Of a stretch of DNA of 64,000 nucleotides, positions 1 to 8,981 are shown one piece after another. The notes below the pieces were generated by a model. It saw nothing but the letters and a program-made list of their open reading frames with translations, was not told the DNA's origin and ran no database searches. The DNA is from Ruegeria atlantica (GTDB taxonomy: Bacteria > Pseudomonadota > Alphaproteobacteria > Rhodobacterales > Rhodobacteraceae). Numbering within the stretch: the first letter of the stretch is position 1; the number at the start of each line of letters is the position of its first letter. A program made the position numbers and the translations under genes. Where the stretch lies: contig NZ_WQCF01000007.1 in the NCBI RefSeq assembly GCF_013032455.1, forward strand, positions 1 to 64,000, written 5' to 3'.

Positions 1-41
1 CTTAGTCCTCCGTTTCCTGAACATAACGGTGGACCCGTTCA
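1..41 (-). promoter_or_regulatory. Possible leader of a gene or IS beginning just left of the window
   Basis: Read on the minus strand, positions 11 to 7 give GGAGG followed by ACTAAG up to the window edge. This is a strong Shine-Dalgarno at the right distance for a start codon immediately outside the window. The block also resembles leaders of IS3-type transposase genes, in which case an element end could lie near position 41. That is recollection rather than proof, because neither the coding region nor a second terminal repeat is visible. Confidence 0.28.
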
Positions 42-702
42 GTTGGGGAGGCTCACGTCGCGGATGCGTACAAATTGGCTCCACTTCGAGAGGCAGTAAG
101 CTTTGGATCGGCCACGCTGCACCGCGTTTTCCAATGCTCTCAGTTTTTTGTGTAGCAACGGGAGGCCTGGTTCGATCAACTTTATGCCTCCTGTGCGGTC
201 CTATGTCCCCAAGCATCGGGGCGTCAAACTGATCAAAACTAGACAACATGAATGCTTTAGGCCGTCTCAACATGATTATGCATCTATGCAAATGACCCTT
301 GCGAGTTCCTTGTAACACTGAAACCTTATTGCAGCTAACACTTTGCCCTCAAGCGGTTAGCGTCTAGCCCTAGGAATTTGAAATCAGTAAACTTGCGGTT
401 TGGGTCTGCGACTGATGGGTTCGGCTATCTGGCACCAGATTGAATAGTCATGGGCAATGGCAGCAATGCGGGCTGCGTTTGCAGCATCTATGTGGGTGTT
501 CGAAGTCCGCTTTGGGCCGTACTGGGCTAACTGCGGACGTTCTCTGCGTTGAGCCTGAACGAGTCTATGAGCCCAAAGCTACCACTTCGAAATTGGTCGT
601 CGGCTCCCATCGTGGCTCTGCAATTTCTCGGGAAAATCAAAGACTGTCTAACTGGTCAGCAGAGAGTCGGACCGCGCTCAATTCCTGCTTGCGGCCTTGA
701 TT
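42..702. other. Gene-free left-edge region
   Basis: About 660 nt in which I find no convincing gene. The open frames are short, overlap in several phases, lack ribosome-binding sites and show no recognisable protein motif. The sequence looks like decayed intergenic DNA, with words such as GTCCGCTTTGG that reappear near 6.5 kb in another gene-free stretch. It could be remnant DNA next to a mobile element. Confidence 0.45.
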
Positions 703-728
703 CTGCGGCGCCAGAAGTGGCGCCGCAG
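703..728 (-). terminator. Perfect 10-bp hairpin after the autotransporter gene
   Basis: CTGCGGCGCC and GGCGCCGCAG form a perfect 10-bp stem around a 6-nt loop, 13 nt beyond the autotransporter stop. The T-rich flank (GGTTTTC) lies on the plus-strand side, so as an intrinsic terminator it fits plus-strand transcription better. For the minus-strand gene it may act as a 3-prime stabilising hairpin. Confidence 0.5.
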
Positions 729-740
729 GGTTTTCTGGGA

Positions 741-3617
741 TCAGAATGACCACTGAAGACCGATACGTGCAAACGGACCTTGGGCGTTGCCTCCGATCTC
801 TTGTTCTACGCTGACTTCCAACAGCATATTCTGGACGACGTCTTTCTCATAACCAACTGCCAGACTTCCACCAGTGAAATCATTTGAAGCAAAAATCAGA
901 GTCTCGGTCGTCGAGAAGACGGTTACGTCGGTGTCGGAGTCACCTACATCACGACGTACAACGCCGCTTACCTGTCCGGTCAAAAAACCACCGTCGGCAA
1001 GCTCTGCCACGGCTTCGACGCCCAAGCGGGCTTCGATCACCTCGGTAGTGACATCTCCAACGGTCGCATTCGCGCTTGAGCCGGTCTCGGTGTAGCCGTC
1101 GTCCTTTTGGTTGGTGTATCGGGCATCTGCAAAACCGAGCAGCCCGAAATCGCCGCTGACATCGAATGCGCGTTTGACCGCGACATTGGCCGTAAGAAGT
1201 CGGCTGTCGTATTCGGCTTTGGCATCCGAGCTGCCTGCGATCTGACGTGTTCGGTCAGTCGAAAGCCAACCGTAACCAAGCCCGCCTTCAATCGTGTAAG
1301 CACCGAACTGCCGACCAAAGGCGGCGTCGAGGTAGAAACCGGTGGTGTCGAAGTCGGTTGTGTCACTGTTACCATCGGATGAGAACACACCCATGCTCAG
1401 AGCCATCGCAATGCCGTTGTCCAATTGCCCTGCGAAACCGGCGCTGCCTCCGTACAGTGTCACGTCAGTGTTGACACCAGCATTGGTTTCGAAATCCCTG
1501 CGCTGCAGATCGACCGCCGCATAAGGCCGCAAGCCGGCGATAACCCCGCCCTGTGCCACCTGCGGTGCCTGATTGTAGTTCAGCGCGTTGCCACTGCTGC
1601 CTACGACACTGCCATAGAACGCCACGACATCGGCTGAAACCGCAATGTCGGCCCCGTCAACAGCAGCATATATCGGCGCCGCGCCACCCGCGTCCTGAAC
1701 GAACCAGGCAGAACCTTCATCGGAAACCGTAGTGGTAAAGGCGCCTGTACCCGGTGCGGCATCCTCGAAACGGAACACTGCACTGCCACCTCTGGCATCA
1801 AGGTTCACATTGTGTTCGTTGACCCGGATCAAACCGGCAACGTCGTCTTCGGTGCTGGCGTTCAATGTCCCGGAACCGTTGCCCAGGTACACGGCGTAGA
1901 CCTCGTCATTTCCCGATACCTGGATGGTGCCCAGACCATTGATCGTGCCATCGAAATTGTCGAATTGGATACCAGCCGCGCGCGTGCCTGAGCTGCCCGT
2001 TGCATGAGCAGAAATCAGGCCAGTGTTCGAGAAGGTCCCTTGCATATCGTAGGCATACACACCGATTGCCTTTGACTGGTCTGGAGACGGGCCACCCGTA
2101 TCCATTCCACCTTGGGCGGAAACAGTGATGCTGCCGGAGTTTGTGATATCGCCTGTAACCACCTCATCCACATACACACCAAAGGCTTCGGCCTCGGTGT
2201 CTCGCGAAATTGCATTGGCGGTCACCATACCAGAGTTTGTGATACTGCCACTCAGATTATCAGTCAGGTAGAACCCGGACGCGGTCGCAGAATCCTCGGC
2301 AGCTTCTGCTCGGAGTGTCATGGTGCCGGTGTTGGTGACTGTGCCCGAAACGTCATCACCAATGTAGATGCCCGTGGCCGTTGCTTCATCAGCTGTGTTA
2401 AGCGAAAGCGCGGTACCTGTGATTGTACCCGAGTTCACAACTGTTCCGCCGACCAAATCCTCCAGATAAAACCCACCCGCATTGGCTTCGTCATCAGTAT
2501 CGGCGCTAGCAAATGCGGTTATTGTACCGCTGTTGGACACTGTCGCGCCTGCCAAAACGTCATCATCAATGTAAACGCCGTAAGCAGAGGCGTCGGACTC
2601 AACCCCTATTGCGGTCACATTGATCGTACCGCTGTTAATGACCTGTCCTGACAGATCGCGGTCGACTAAGACGCCATAGGCGATCGCTTCATAAGTCGAT
2701 GGCGCGGACGCAAATGCATCGATTGTGCCCGTATTGCGGATCACACCGGCTGCATTGCCGTCCACTTCGATCCCGATAGCCGACGCTGTACTGTCACTGG
2801 TGGTGATAGCCAATGTTTTGATAGAGCCTGAGTTCACAATCTGACCGGTTTCTTCCAGATCGTCTTCGACATATATGCCCCATGCATAGGCATAGTCGTC
2901 GGCGAATGATCGCGACTGGACGTCAATAGTGCCAGAGTTTCTGATCACACCCGCGACGTCCCCATCTACTGCAATGCCATAGAGCGATGCGGTGCTGCCA
3001 TAGGTGATCAGCCCGTCGAGCTTGATAGTGCCCGTGTTAATGATTGCGCCTGTCTCGGAAACATTTCCGTCGACGAAAATACCCCAAGCCTCGATATCGC
3101 CATCAGTGGACAACACGTCAACTTCAATGGTGCCGTTGTTTCGGATCACCCCGTCGACGTCACCATTAACCCGGAGAGCGTAAATATCCTGCGGATCAGA
3201 ACCCGTGATATCCAGGGAAATGGTACCGCTATTCACCAACTGACCTGCTTCGAGCAACGACCCGTCCAACAGAAGACCAGTCGCTGTATCGGTGTCTGTC
3301 GCCGTGACCGAGATTGTCCCGTTATTGGTGGCTGTGCTTGAGTAGTCCGTAGAAATTGTAAGCGCAGGGGCGCTTGTGGATGTGATCACAATCGCGCCGG
3401 TTGACGTAATTTCGTGATCCTCATCCGCTGAGGTTACTTGCGGAGTGGTCAAAACCGTTGAGATGCTATCCGCCTGTGCTACTCCGGTGGCCAGCGCAAT
3501 CATTGACACTTGCGCAAGCAATGCGGCTGGCGCGGCGCTTACGATTTTCCCTTTCCACTTGAAAAGTCGCCCACCACGAAGCCTGGGGGCAACAACCCCC
3601 ACTTTACTATTTGACAT
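741..3617 (-). CDS. Autotransporter with a repeat-rich passenger
   Basis: A type V secretion protein that exports its own N-terminal passenger through a C-terminal outer-membrane beta barrel. The N-terminus is a long basic leader (residues 1-49) ending in VAQA, a plausible signal-peptidase site, with an extended signal-peptide look. From about residue 100 to 535 I count 14 units containing N(S/T/N)GTI-type motifs, spaced roughly 30-45 residues and alternating with GIYVDDDVSG-like segments, as expected for beta-helix passengers. The last 270 or so residues are barrel-like and end in the aromatic residues WSF. ATG at 3617 is chosen because GGGACGG lies just upstream; in-frame ATG at 3629 and TTG at 3632 are alternatives. 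Adhesion is a likely role but is inferred. The repeats may vary in number between strains. Confidence 0.9.
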   Translation of the reverse strand: MSNSKVGVVAPRLRGGRLFKWKGKIVSAAPAALLAQVSMIALATGVAQADSISTVLTTPQVTSADEDHEITSTGAIVITSTSAPALTISTDYSSTATNNGTISVTATDTDTATGLLLDGSLLEAGQLVNSGTISLDITGSDPQDIYALRVNGDVDGVIRNNGTIEVDVLSTDGDIEAWGIFVDGNVSETGAIINTGTIKLDGLITYGSTASLYGIAVDGDVAGVIRNSGTIDVQSRSFADDYAYAWGIYVEDDLEETGQIVNSGSIKTLAITTSDSTASAIGIEVDGNAAGVIRNTGTIDAFASAPSTYEAIAYGVLVDRDLSGQVINSGTINVTAIGVESDASAYGVYIDDDVLAGATVSNSGTITAFASADTDDEANAGGFYLEDLVGGTVVNSGTITGTALSLNTADEATATGIYIGDDVSGTVTNTGTMTLRAEAAEDSATASGFYLTDNLSGSITNSGMVTANAISRDTEAEAFGVYVDEVVTGDITNSGSITVSAQGGMDTGGPSPDQSKAIGVYAYDMQGTFSNTGLISAHATGSSGTRAAGIQFDNFDGTINGLGTIQVSGNDEVYAVYLGNGSGTLNASTEDDVAGLIRVNEHNVNLDARGGSAVFRFEDAAPGTGAFTTTVSDEGSAWFVQDAGGAAPIYAAVDGADIAVSADVVAFYGSVVGSSGNALNYNQAPQVAQGGVIAGLRPYAAVDLQRRDFETNAGVNTDVTLYGGSAGFAGQLDNGIAMALSMGVFSSDGNSDTTDFDTTGFYLDAAFGRQFGAYTIEGGLGYGWLSTDRTRQIAGSSDAKAEYDSRLLTANVAVKRAFDVSGDFGLLGFADARYTNQKDDGYTETGSSANATVGDVTTEVIEARLGVEAVAELADGGFLTGQVSGVVRRDVGDSDTDVTVFSTTETLIFASNDFTGGSLAVGYEKDVVQNMLLEVSVEQEIGGNAQGPFARIGLQWSF

Positions 3618-3680
3618 GTACCGTCCCATCAAAAACTAACATTTTCCCCGAAGCTCGTCGCTTTGCCACGTACGGCTCGG

Positions 3681-3695
3681 TTAACGTTTGGTTAA
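3681..3695. promoter_or_regulatory. CtrA-type box TTAA-N7-TTAA
   Basis: The sequence TTAA CGTTTGG TTAA exactly matches the full CtrA recognition pattern known from alphaproteobacteria. It lies about 65 nt upstream of the autotransporter start and about 150 nt upstream of the divergent TPR-sulfotransferase gene. CtrA control of surface and motility genes is established in roseobacters; regulation of this particular pair is inference. Confidence 0.55.
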
Positions 3696-3846
3696 TCACC
3701 CCGGAATCGAAGTGCAATTGGTCAGTTGCACATTGCATCGGAAGACTTATAGCTGTTGGAAGTTCGTAGGAAATCTGCAACACAATGTGGCAATTTCACG
3801 GCCGTCCAGACCGGAAACAGTCACCTGCAAAACCGGAGATATTTGA

Positions 3847-5943
3847 ATGTCAGCGAACCAGACGCTTTCCATCGGAGAAGCTTACAGCCAGGGCGCCAAG
3901 GCCTTCGAAGCGGGACAGTTAGAGCGCGCGGTTAACATTCTGAATCAAATACTTAAGGCCGCTCCTAAATTTGCACCCGCCCACCAGCTTCTTGGCGTCA
4001 TTGCGTTCCAAACCGGCCAAGCTGGTCCTGCCGAAAACGCAATGCGCGAGGCCATCCGTTTGCATCCAGATAATGCCGGGTTCCTTGCAAACTTCACCGA
4101 GGTTTTGCGTGCAAACGGCAAGGTTGACGAGGCGTTAAAGGCAGGTAAACGCGCAGTTCAACTGGCACCAGGAAATGCCAGTGCGCATTCCAATCTCGGG
4201 CTGGCCTATTATGACTCCGGAGACTTGATAGAAGCTGAGGCTTCTCAAAAAAGGGCGTTGGCACTTGCCCCCGAATTAGTCGCCGCGTTGAACAACCTTG
4301 GGTCGATTGCGCGGGACAATGAAGATCTGGTAATAGCCATTTCCTTCTATCGGCAAGCAGTAAGTGTTAGGCCCGATTACATGGAATCCGTCAACAACCT
4401 CATATCTGTGCTGATCGAAACCGAGGCCTTTGACGAGGCTCGGACCCTTGCGGACGATTACCTTGGAAAGCCCTATGTTTCAGCCGAGTTGCGTCGCAAC
4501 CGGGGCCGGCTGCATGCCTTGTACTGCGAATGGGATGAGGCCGAACGACAGTTCCGCAATTCCATCGCCACCGATGAGAAAAAACCCGAAGCCTATGTTG
4601 GGCTAGCGCAGGTTCTGACAGAGAAGAACTTGCACGAACTGGCGCTGCTGGAAGCCGAGAAAGCGCAGCGGTTGGACCCCGAACATGCCCCCGCCTATCA
4701 TTATATAGCCCTGTGTAAATCGCATCTTGGGGATATTGAGGCAGGCTTTGCGAATTACCAGAAAGCACTGGAGCTCAAACCAGACTTCACGGCGGTTATT
4801 ATGGCGTTGGGTTATCTGGAAATGGAAAAGGGTAATTTCGACGCGGCCCGGAACTGGTTCAAAAAAGCGGCCGAGAAAGACTCAGCGCGCCTGAACGCCC
4901 AAATTGCTCTGGTTAAGCTGGATAAGGTGACAGAAGACAGTGCCGAATTTCAGGGCCTGGTCGCAGCTTTGCCCGACGCTCAGACTATGCTGCCGGAACA
5001 ATCGGTTTCGTACCACTATGCGTTGGGCAAGTGTTTTGAAGACCTCAAGCACTATGACGACGCATTCGAGCATTTCGCAAAAGGTGCTGCGATCAAGCGC
5101 AGTATCATTGATTTCGACGCGAACGAGATCGAAGAAACAGCGAACGACCTTATCGCTCGCTTTACACCAAGCCTAATCAACAAGCTGCGTAAAAGCGCCG
5201 TGGACAGCCGCCAACCCATCTTTGTGGTCGGGATGCCTCGCTCAGGAACAACCTTGACCGAAGCGATCCTTGCTAGCCACCCAGATGTTTTTGGCGCCGG
5301 TGAATTAAGTTATTTGCACAAGCTCTTTGCGGACCAGTTGCGCGGCGGGGACAAGAAAACGGGCAGCCTGATCGCGGACCTGTCGGGCCAAGAGCTTACC
5401 AAACGCGCCCAGCGATATGTTCAGCTGTTAGATGCACATGCACCCGGCTCGCCGCATATCGTCGACAAGATGCCCGCCAACTTCCTGATGGTTGGCCTCA
5501 TTCATGCCGTCATGCCCAACGCCCGGATCGTTCATATCGCGCGCAATCCATTGGACACCTGCCTGTCCTGTTTTACGCGTGTGTTTCAGCGCAGCCAACT
5601 TCACAGCTATGACCAGGTTGAATTGGGGCGCTATTTCAACGCCTATGTGCGAGTGATGGAGCATTGGAAGAACGTGCTACCCGAGGGCAGTTTTCACACT
5701 GTTCACTACGAAAACCTGGTCGATGACATTGAGTTCGAAGCCCGGCAATTGATAGCGTATTGCGGTCTTGAGTGGGATGAAAATTGCCTTGCCTTTTACA
5801 AAGGAAAGCGCCGAGTTAGGACCGCAAGTGTTCAGCAAGTGCGCCAACCATTGTATGCCTCGTCAAAAGAGAAATGGCGCAAATACGAACGACATTTGGC
5901 ACCGCTCATCGAAACTATTGGTGAGTCCGCAATTGATCGGTAG
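3847..5943 (+). CDS. TPR-repeat sulfotransferase family protein
   Basis: A 698-residue protein whose first 440 or so residues are tetratricopeptide repeats (for example SAHSNLGLAYYDSGDLIEAE and ALNNLGSIARDNEDL), a protein-interaction scaffold. The C-terminal 240 residues form a sulfotransferase domain. FVVGMPRSGTTL at about 459-470 is the 5-prime-phosphosulfate-binding loop for PAPS, and RNPLDTCLS further on matches the 3-prime-phosphate-binding segment. Proteins of this architecture probably sulfate proteins or glycans, but the substrate is unknown. GGAGAT precedes the ATG. The gene is divergent from the autotransporter, so sulfation of a surface protein or polysaccharide is conceivable; this is context only. 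Confidence 0.9.
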   Translation: MSANQTLSIGEAYSQGAKAFEAGQLERAVNILNQILKAAPKFAPAHQLLGVIAFQTGQAGPAENAMREAIRLHPDNAGFLANFTEVLRANGKVDEALKAGKRAVQLAPGNASAHSNLGLAYYDSGDLIEAEASQKRALALAPELVAALNNLGSIARDNEDLVIAISFYRQAVSVRPDYMESVNNLISVLIETEAFDEARTLADDYLGKPYVSAELRRNRGRLHALYCEWDEAERQFRNSIATDEKKPEAYVGLAQVLTEKNLHELALLEAEKAQRLDPEHAPAYHYIALCKSHLGDIEAGFANYQKALELKPDFTAVIMALGYLEMEKGNFDAARNWFKKAAEKDSARLNAQIALVKLDKVTEDSAEFQGLVAALPDAQTMLPEQSVSYHYALGKCFEDLKHYDDAFEHFAKGAAIKRSIIDFDANEIEETANDLIARFTPSLINKLRKSAVDSRQPIFVVGMPRSGTTLTEAILASHPDVFGAGELSYLHKLFADQLRGGDKKTGSLIADLSGQELTKRAQRYVQLLDAHAPGSPHIVDKMPANFLMVGLIHAVMPNARIVHIARNPLDTCLSCFTRVFQRSQLHSYDQVELGRYFNAYVRVMEHWKNVLPEGSFHTVHYENLVDDIEFEARQLIAYCGLEWDENCLAFYKGKRRVRTASVQQVRQPLYASSKEKWRKYERHLAPLIETIGESAIDR

Positions 5944-6653
5944 ATGACCAGCCTGGGGTTCGCAGAGTTTTCGTTGGCTGGACTTGTTGCCGACAAGAAA
6001 GCTCATCCGCGGTTCAGGCCTATAGCAAGTGTTGTTCGGGAAGAACGCTTCTTTAAAATAGAAAGAGCCTAGTCGAAATCACTCCACGCGCCGAGTAATG
6101 CGAGTTCTTCGGATCGAGAAGGGTGATCGCTGCGCAAGGGAATTGCGGGAATTATTGCACTTAAGGTCAGTTCAACCGATCCCAGAATTTGTGCGCGCCG
6201 CGTTTGGCCATTTCGGCAGGCTACACCACAGCAACGAGATCATGTGGAAAACGGTGGATACAGGCCTTTTTGGTGTTTTCGACGCCGTGGCCTCGGCGGG
6301 CAGCTTTGTCCGCACAACCGACCATGGGAAGCGCTTTGGTCTCGCCGGCGCAGCGAATGGCGGCTTCGGTGAAGCTGCGACGCAGCGATGGTTTTCATGA
6401 CCAACGTCCGGAAAAGGCCGTTTCATACATCCCAACAAGCTGACTTATCGGCAGCTTTGTCCACACACCCGTCGTTGGTGCCCATTCGTTCGAACGTCCG
6501 CTTTGGCGACCGACTCGCGCCAAAACAAATTGAGTAGACCGAACGCTGGCTCCGGCAGGCGAAGTGCAAAACATCACAGGTGGACAGATGGGTGGACAGA
6601 TTTCCGATAGGAATACCTAAATCTATGATTTTTAAATATCTATCATGATTTAG
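5944..6653. other. Gene-free region with short direct repeats
   Basis: About 700 nt between the sulfotransferase gene and tRNA-Thr. Several open frames of 80-100 codons overlap in different phases and on both strands, none with recognisable motifs or a good ribosome-binding site. The 13-mer GGCAGCTTTGTCC occurs at 6299-6311 and again at 6450-6462. I interpret the region as decayed or repeat-derived intergenic DNA. Confidence 0.45.
6579..6601. repeat. Two-copy 11-nt tandem repeat near tRNA-Thr
   Basis: GGTGGACAGAT occurs at 6579-6589 and 6591-6601, separated by one G, giving a 12-nt period. It lies about 50 nt beyond the 3-prime end of tRNA-Thr, a position where integrative elements often leave traces. 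No integrase or matching attachment site is visible, so it may be chance. Confidence 0.5.
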
Positions 6654-6729
6654 TGGTGCCCCCACACGGACTCGAACCGCGGACCTACTGATTACAAATC
6701 AGTTGCTCTACCAGCTGAGCTATAGGGGC
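6654..6729 (-). tRNA. tRNA-Thr (anticodon UGU)
   Basis: The minus strand folds as a complete 76-nt cloverleaf with encoded CCA. Acceptor arm GCCCCTA pairs with TGGGGGC (one G-T pair), the D arm contains AGCTCAGCTGGTAGAGC, the anticodon arm is CTGATTTGTAATCAG with TGT at the anticodon, and the T loop is GGTTCGAGTCC. TGT decodes ACA and, with wobble, other Thr codons. Confidence 0.95.
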
Positions 6730-6911
6730 ACTTGGTGTCGATTACTTTCTCTTGCTGTGGACTGCAAGCCTATATTTTCATCTGAACTTAGGGATTTTCA
6801 GTTTTCTCTACTGCGCGCGCCACCTAACCAAACGGGCAGCACGGATTTGACTGTTCAAGCCCCAAGCTGTAACCCGGCACCCAAGGTAAAAAGCAAGGAC
6901 AAGTACCGAAG

Positions 6912-7787
6912 ATGCAGGTTGCTATCCACGCAGGCGTAGCTTTTACCGACGAAGGCCGTGTGCTGAACTCGTTGAAGAAAAACTCCGACATTCTTGCGGC
7001 AAACGGGGCTTCATTCTTCGGCCCACGCCGCTTTAAGACTTCGTTTAAACCTGTTCTAGACGAGTTGAAGTCGGAGGATGCTGAAACGGCCGCACGCCAA
7101 TATCTTAGGGATATCTTACCGACAGGCCCAAGGGCGCGGCGCACGATATTCACAAGCCAGGATTTTGCAGCTGAGCCTGCATTCGCACTGCAGGAAGGGC
7201 AGCTATATCCCCTTGCCGGCCGTCGAATGGCTATGTTGGAGCGAATCTACCACGAACATGAAATCGAACTGTTCATAGGACTGCGTAGCCCAGGCAGCTT
7301 TATTCCCAAGCTCTTAATGGCATTGCCGGAACAGGCGCGCACTGAGATTATGCAAACCACGGATCTAAGTTGCCTGAGCTGGATTGGGATGGTCGAAGAC
7401 ATTCGAGAACTTGCCCCAGGTATTCAGATTACATTGTGGAGCAATGAAGATACTCCATTTATTTGGGGCGATATTATTCGCGCGTTGGCCGGTTTGGAGA
7501 AAAGTACCGCCTTGGTGGACGAGCACGAGCTTTTGCTTTCTCTGCTGGACGACGCAGGCCAAAATAAAGTGTTGGAAAGGACGAATCCAAACACGCCGCA
7601 GGCCAAAGCACGTCTGGGGGAAGATATGGCGCGCATTTTCGAAGACCACGTGCAGCCGGAGAAAATCGAGGAAGAACTCGATCTACCGGGATGGAACGCA
7701 GAGATCGTGGATGCATTTTCTGAACTGTACGAGCAGGATCTTGACCGGCTCGGCGAAATCCCAGGGGTCCGAGTACTAACACCTTGA
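6912..7787 (+). CDS. Conserved hypothetical protein, 291 aa
   Basis: A full-length, soluble-looking protein whose family I do not recognise with certainty. It opens MQVAIHAGVAFTDEGRV, followed by basic stretches (FFGPRRFKTSFK) and a segment RRTIFTSQDF. The layout, with a short beta-strand/loop start and later FIGLRSPGSFIPKLL, faintly recalls sulfotransferase or glycan-modifying folds, but no complete P-loop is visible. The C-terminal third is acidic and helical. There is no signal peptide or membrane segment. Upstream is tRNA-Thr on the opposite strand and the gene appears monocistronic. A weak AGGA lies about 12 nt before ATG. Codon use resembles that of neighbouring chromosomal genes, so I regard it as real but without assigned function. 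Confidence 0.75.
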   Translation: MQVAIHAGVAFTDEGRVLNSLKKNSDILAANGASFFGPRRFKTSFKPVLDELKSEDAETAARQYLRDILPTGPRARRTIFTSQDFAAEPAFALQEGQLYPLAGRRMAMLERIYHEHEIELFIGLRSPGSFIPKLLMALPEQARTEIMQTTDLSCLSWIGMVEDIRELAPGIQITLWSNEDTPFIWGDIIRALAGLEKSTALVDEHELLLSLLDDAGQNKVLERTNPNTPQAKARLGEDMARIFEDHVQPEKIEEELDLPGWNAEIVDAFSELYEQDLDRLGEIPGVRVLTP

Positions 7788-7917
7788 CCCCTTAAATTGA
7801 ACTCAGCCATGTGTAAGTCCGCATCTGCCAAGCAGTCGCTACTGGCTGTTGGTCAATCTTAGCGGAAAGCTGAATTTCGCCCGCGGACAACAAATGTCAG
7901 ACGGGCTGAAAACCGAG

Positions 7918-8187
7918 TTAGCTCATACCCAGGGCTTCTTTGTACATCTCCAGAACCGCTTCTTCCTCGGCGATATCGTCCTTGTCGCGCTTACGCAGTG
8001 CGATCACCTTACGCATGACTTTAGTGTCATAACCGCGGGCTTTGGCCTCGGCCATCACCTCTTTTTGCTGTTCTGCCAAGTCTTTCTTTTCAGCATCCAA
8101 GCGTTCAAACCGCTCAATGAACTGGCGCAATTCACCCGCAGTAACGCGGTAGTTCGCAGCGGCCTGATCTTCGGTTATGTCATCCAT
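7918..8187 (-). CDS. gapR: GapR family (DUF2312) nucleoid-associated protein
   Basis: An 89-residue protein matching the DUF2312/UPF0335 family, whose Caulobacter member GapR is a DNA-clamping protein that binds overtwisted AT-rich DNA and supports replication and topoisomerase activity. Visible features are the N-terminal DDITEDQAA, a long charged coiled-coil helix (ELRQFIERFERLDAEKKDLAEQQ with dense K/E), and the conserved ARGYDTKVMRKVIALRKRD block. Length equals the family norm. GGGAGAG sits 6 nt before the ATG. Family membership is clear from motifs; function is transferred from Caulobacter. Confidence 0.92.
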   Translation of the reverse strand: MDDITEDQAAANYRVTAGELRQFIERFERLDAEKKDLAEQQKEVMAEAKARGYDTKVMRKVIALRKRDKDDIAEEEAVLEMYKEALGMS

Positions 8188-8348
8188 TTACGTCTCTCCC
8201 CGAGGTAGATTTCTGATGCTGTGTCAGCGGGCACAACGCCGGATACATTGCCGCCGCTCAGGCCGCAAGCACCCTTTCCACTTGGGCTTGTACCACCCTT
8301 GGTGATCCGCTAAGCGCAGTTAATCGTGACAAGCAAATGTGGGGAACC

Positions 8349-8567
8349 ATGTTCGAACTCATCACCTGGGGCGGAGCCGCCCTATCGCTGGCCGGGCTGT
8401 TGGGCCTTGTGTGGTGCATTATGCGTGTGATGAAAGCGCGCAAGTCCGGGTTGACGGATGATGAACTGCGCGCCGTCGTTCAAGGCGTATTGCCGTGGAA
8501 CCTAGCCTCGCTTTTCTTGTCGGTGCTCGGCCTGATGGTGGTGATCGTTGGGATTTCCTTCAGCTAA
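8349..8567 (+). CDS. Small two-helix membrane protein
   Basis: A 72-residue protein with two predicted transmembrane helices, at about residues 6-26 (GGAALSLAGLLGLVWCIM) and 49-70 (LASLFLSVLGLMVVIVGISF), joined by a basic then acidic loop (RVMKARKSGLTDDELRAVV). No enzymatic motif is present. ATG at 8349 is preferred because GGGGAACC lies directly upstream; an in-frame ATG at 8337 has no ribosome-binding site. It sits between gapR and an opposite-strand small gene with no operon partners. Function unknown. Confidence 0.7.
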   Translation: MFELITWGGAALSLAGLLGLVWCIMRVMKARKSGLTDDELRAVVQGVLPWNLASLFLSVLGLMVVIVGISFS

Positions 8568-8576
8568 ACAAAGACC

Positions 8577-8792
8577 TTAGACTGGAAGGTTGTCGAAACG
8601 CGCCTCCATAGCGTCTTCGCACAAGGCCGCATCCAACTGGCGCAGGCCCAACGGGACGTGCATCCCCTCCTTGCGCATCCGCTCGATCACTTTGGTTACA
8701 CTGGGCTGAAGGGCAAGACGCGTGTTCAGGCACGCACCTTTCAGCTTTTCCTGTAGTTGTTCGGCTTCTGAGTATAAATTGATTGATGACAT
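8577..8792 (-). CDS. Small hypothetical protein, 71 aa
   Basis: A short soluble protein starting MSSINLYSEAEQLQEKL, mostly helical, with two cysteines and a charged middle (VTKVIERMRKEGMHV). ATG at 8792 is chosen because GGGAGG lies 6 nt upstream; two in-frame upstream ATGs lie before or inside that site. No family is recognised. It converges with the small membrane gene, 9 nt from its stop. Upstream, 250 nt away, lies the divergently transcribed persulfide operon, so a shared control region is possible. Confidence 0.6.
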   Translation of the reverse strand: MSSINLYSEAEQLQEKLKGACLNTRLALQPSVTKVIERMRKEGMHVPLGLRQLDAALCEDAMEARFDNLPV

Positions 8793-8981
8793 TTCCATCC
8801 TCCCAAATGTCTCCATGTTTGCTGATATATGTAACCGTTTTAAGACCCGCTTAGATTGACCAATAATCGCGCGGAAAACCGCCTGTTCGTCAGACTATTT
8901 CGGCGGCGAAAGGACGATTTGATTAAATACTAGCCACATTACGGTTAACCTGCCTTGACCAGCATCAAATCACATACGGTT

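Noticed and set aside
2112..2651. 179-codon plus-strand frame within the autotransporter
   Set aside because: Repeated Cys/His-rich shadow generated by the repeat units of the autotransporter gene.
2100..3350. Regularly spaced repeats resembling a CRISPR array
   Set aside because: The periodicity is protein-coding (NSGTI units in one frame) and the repeats are not identical or separated by unique spacers.
6098..6443. 80-100-codon overlapping frames before tRNA-Thr
   Set aside because: Three phases and both strands are open over the same DNA with no motif, typical of non-coding GC-rich sequence.
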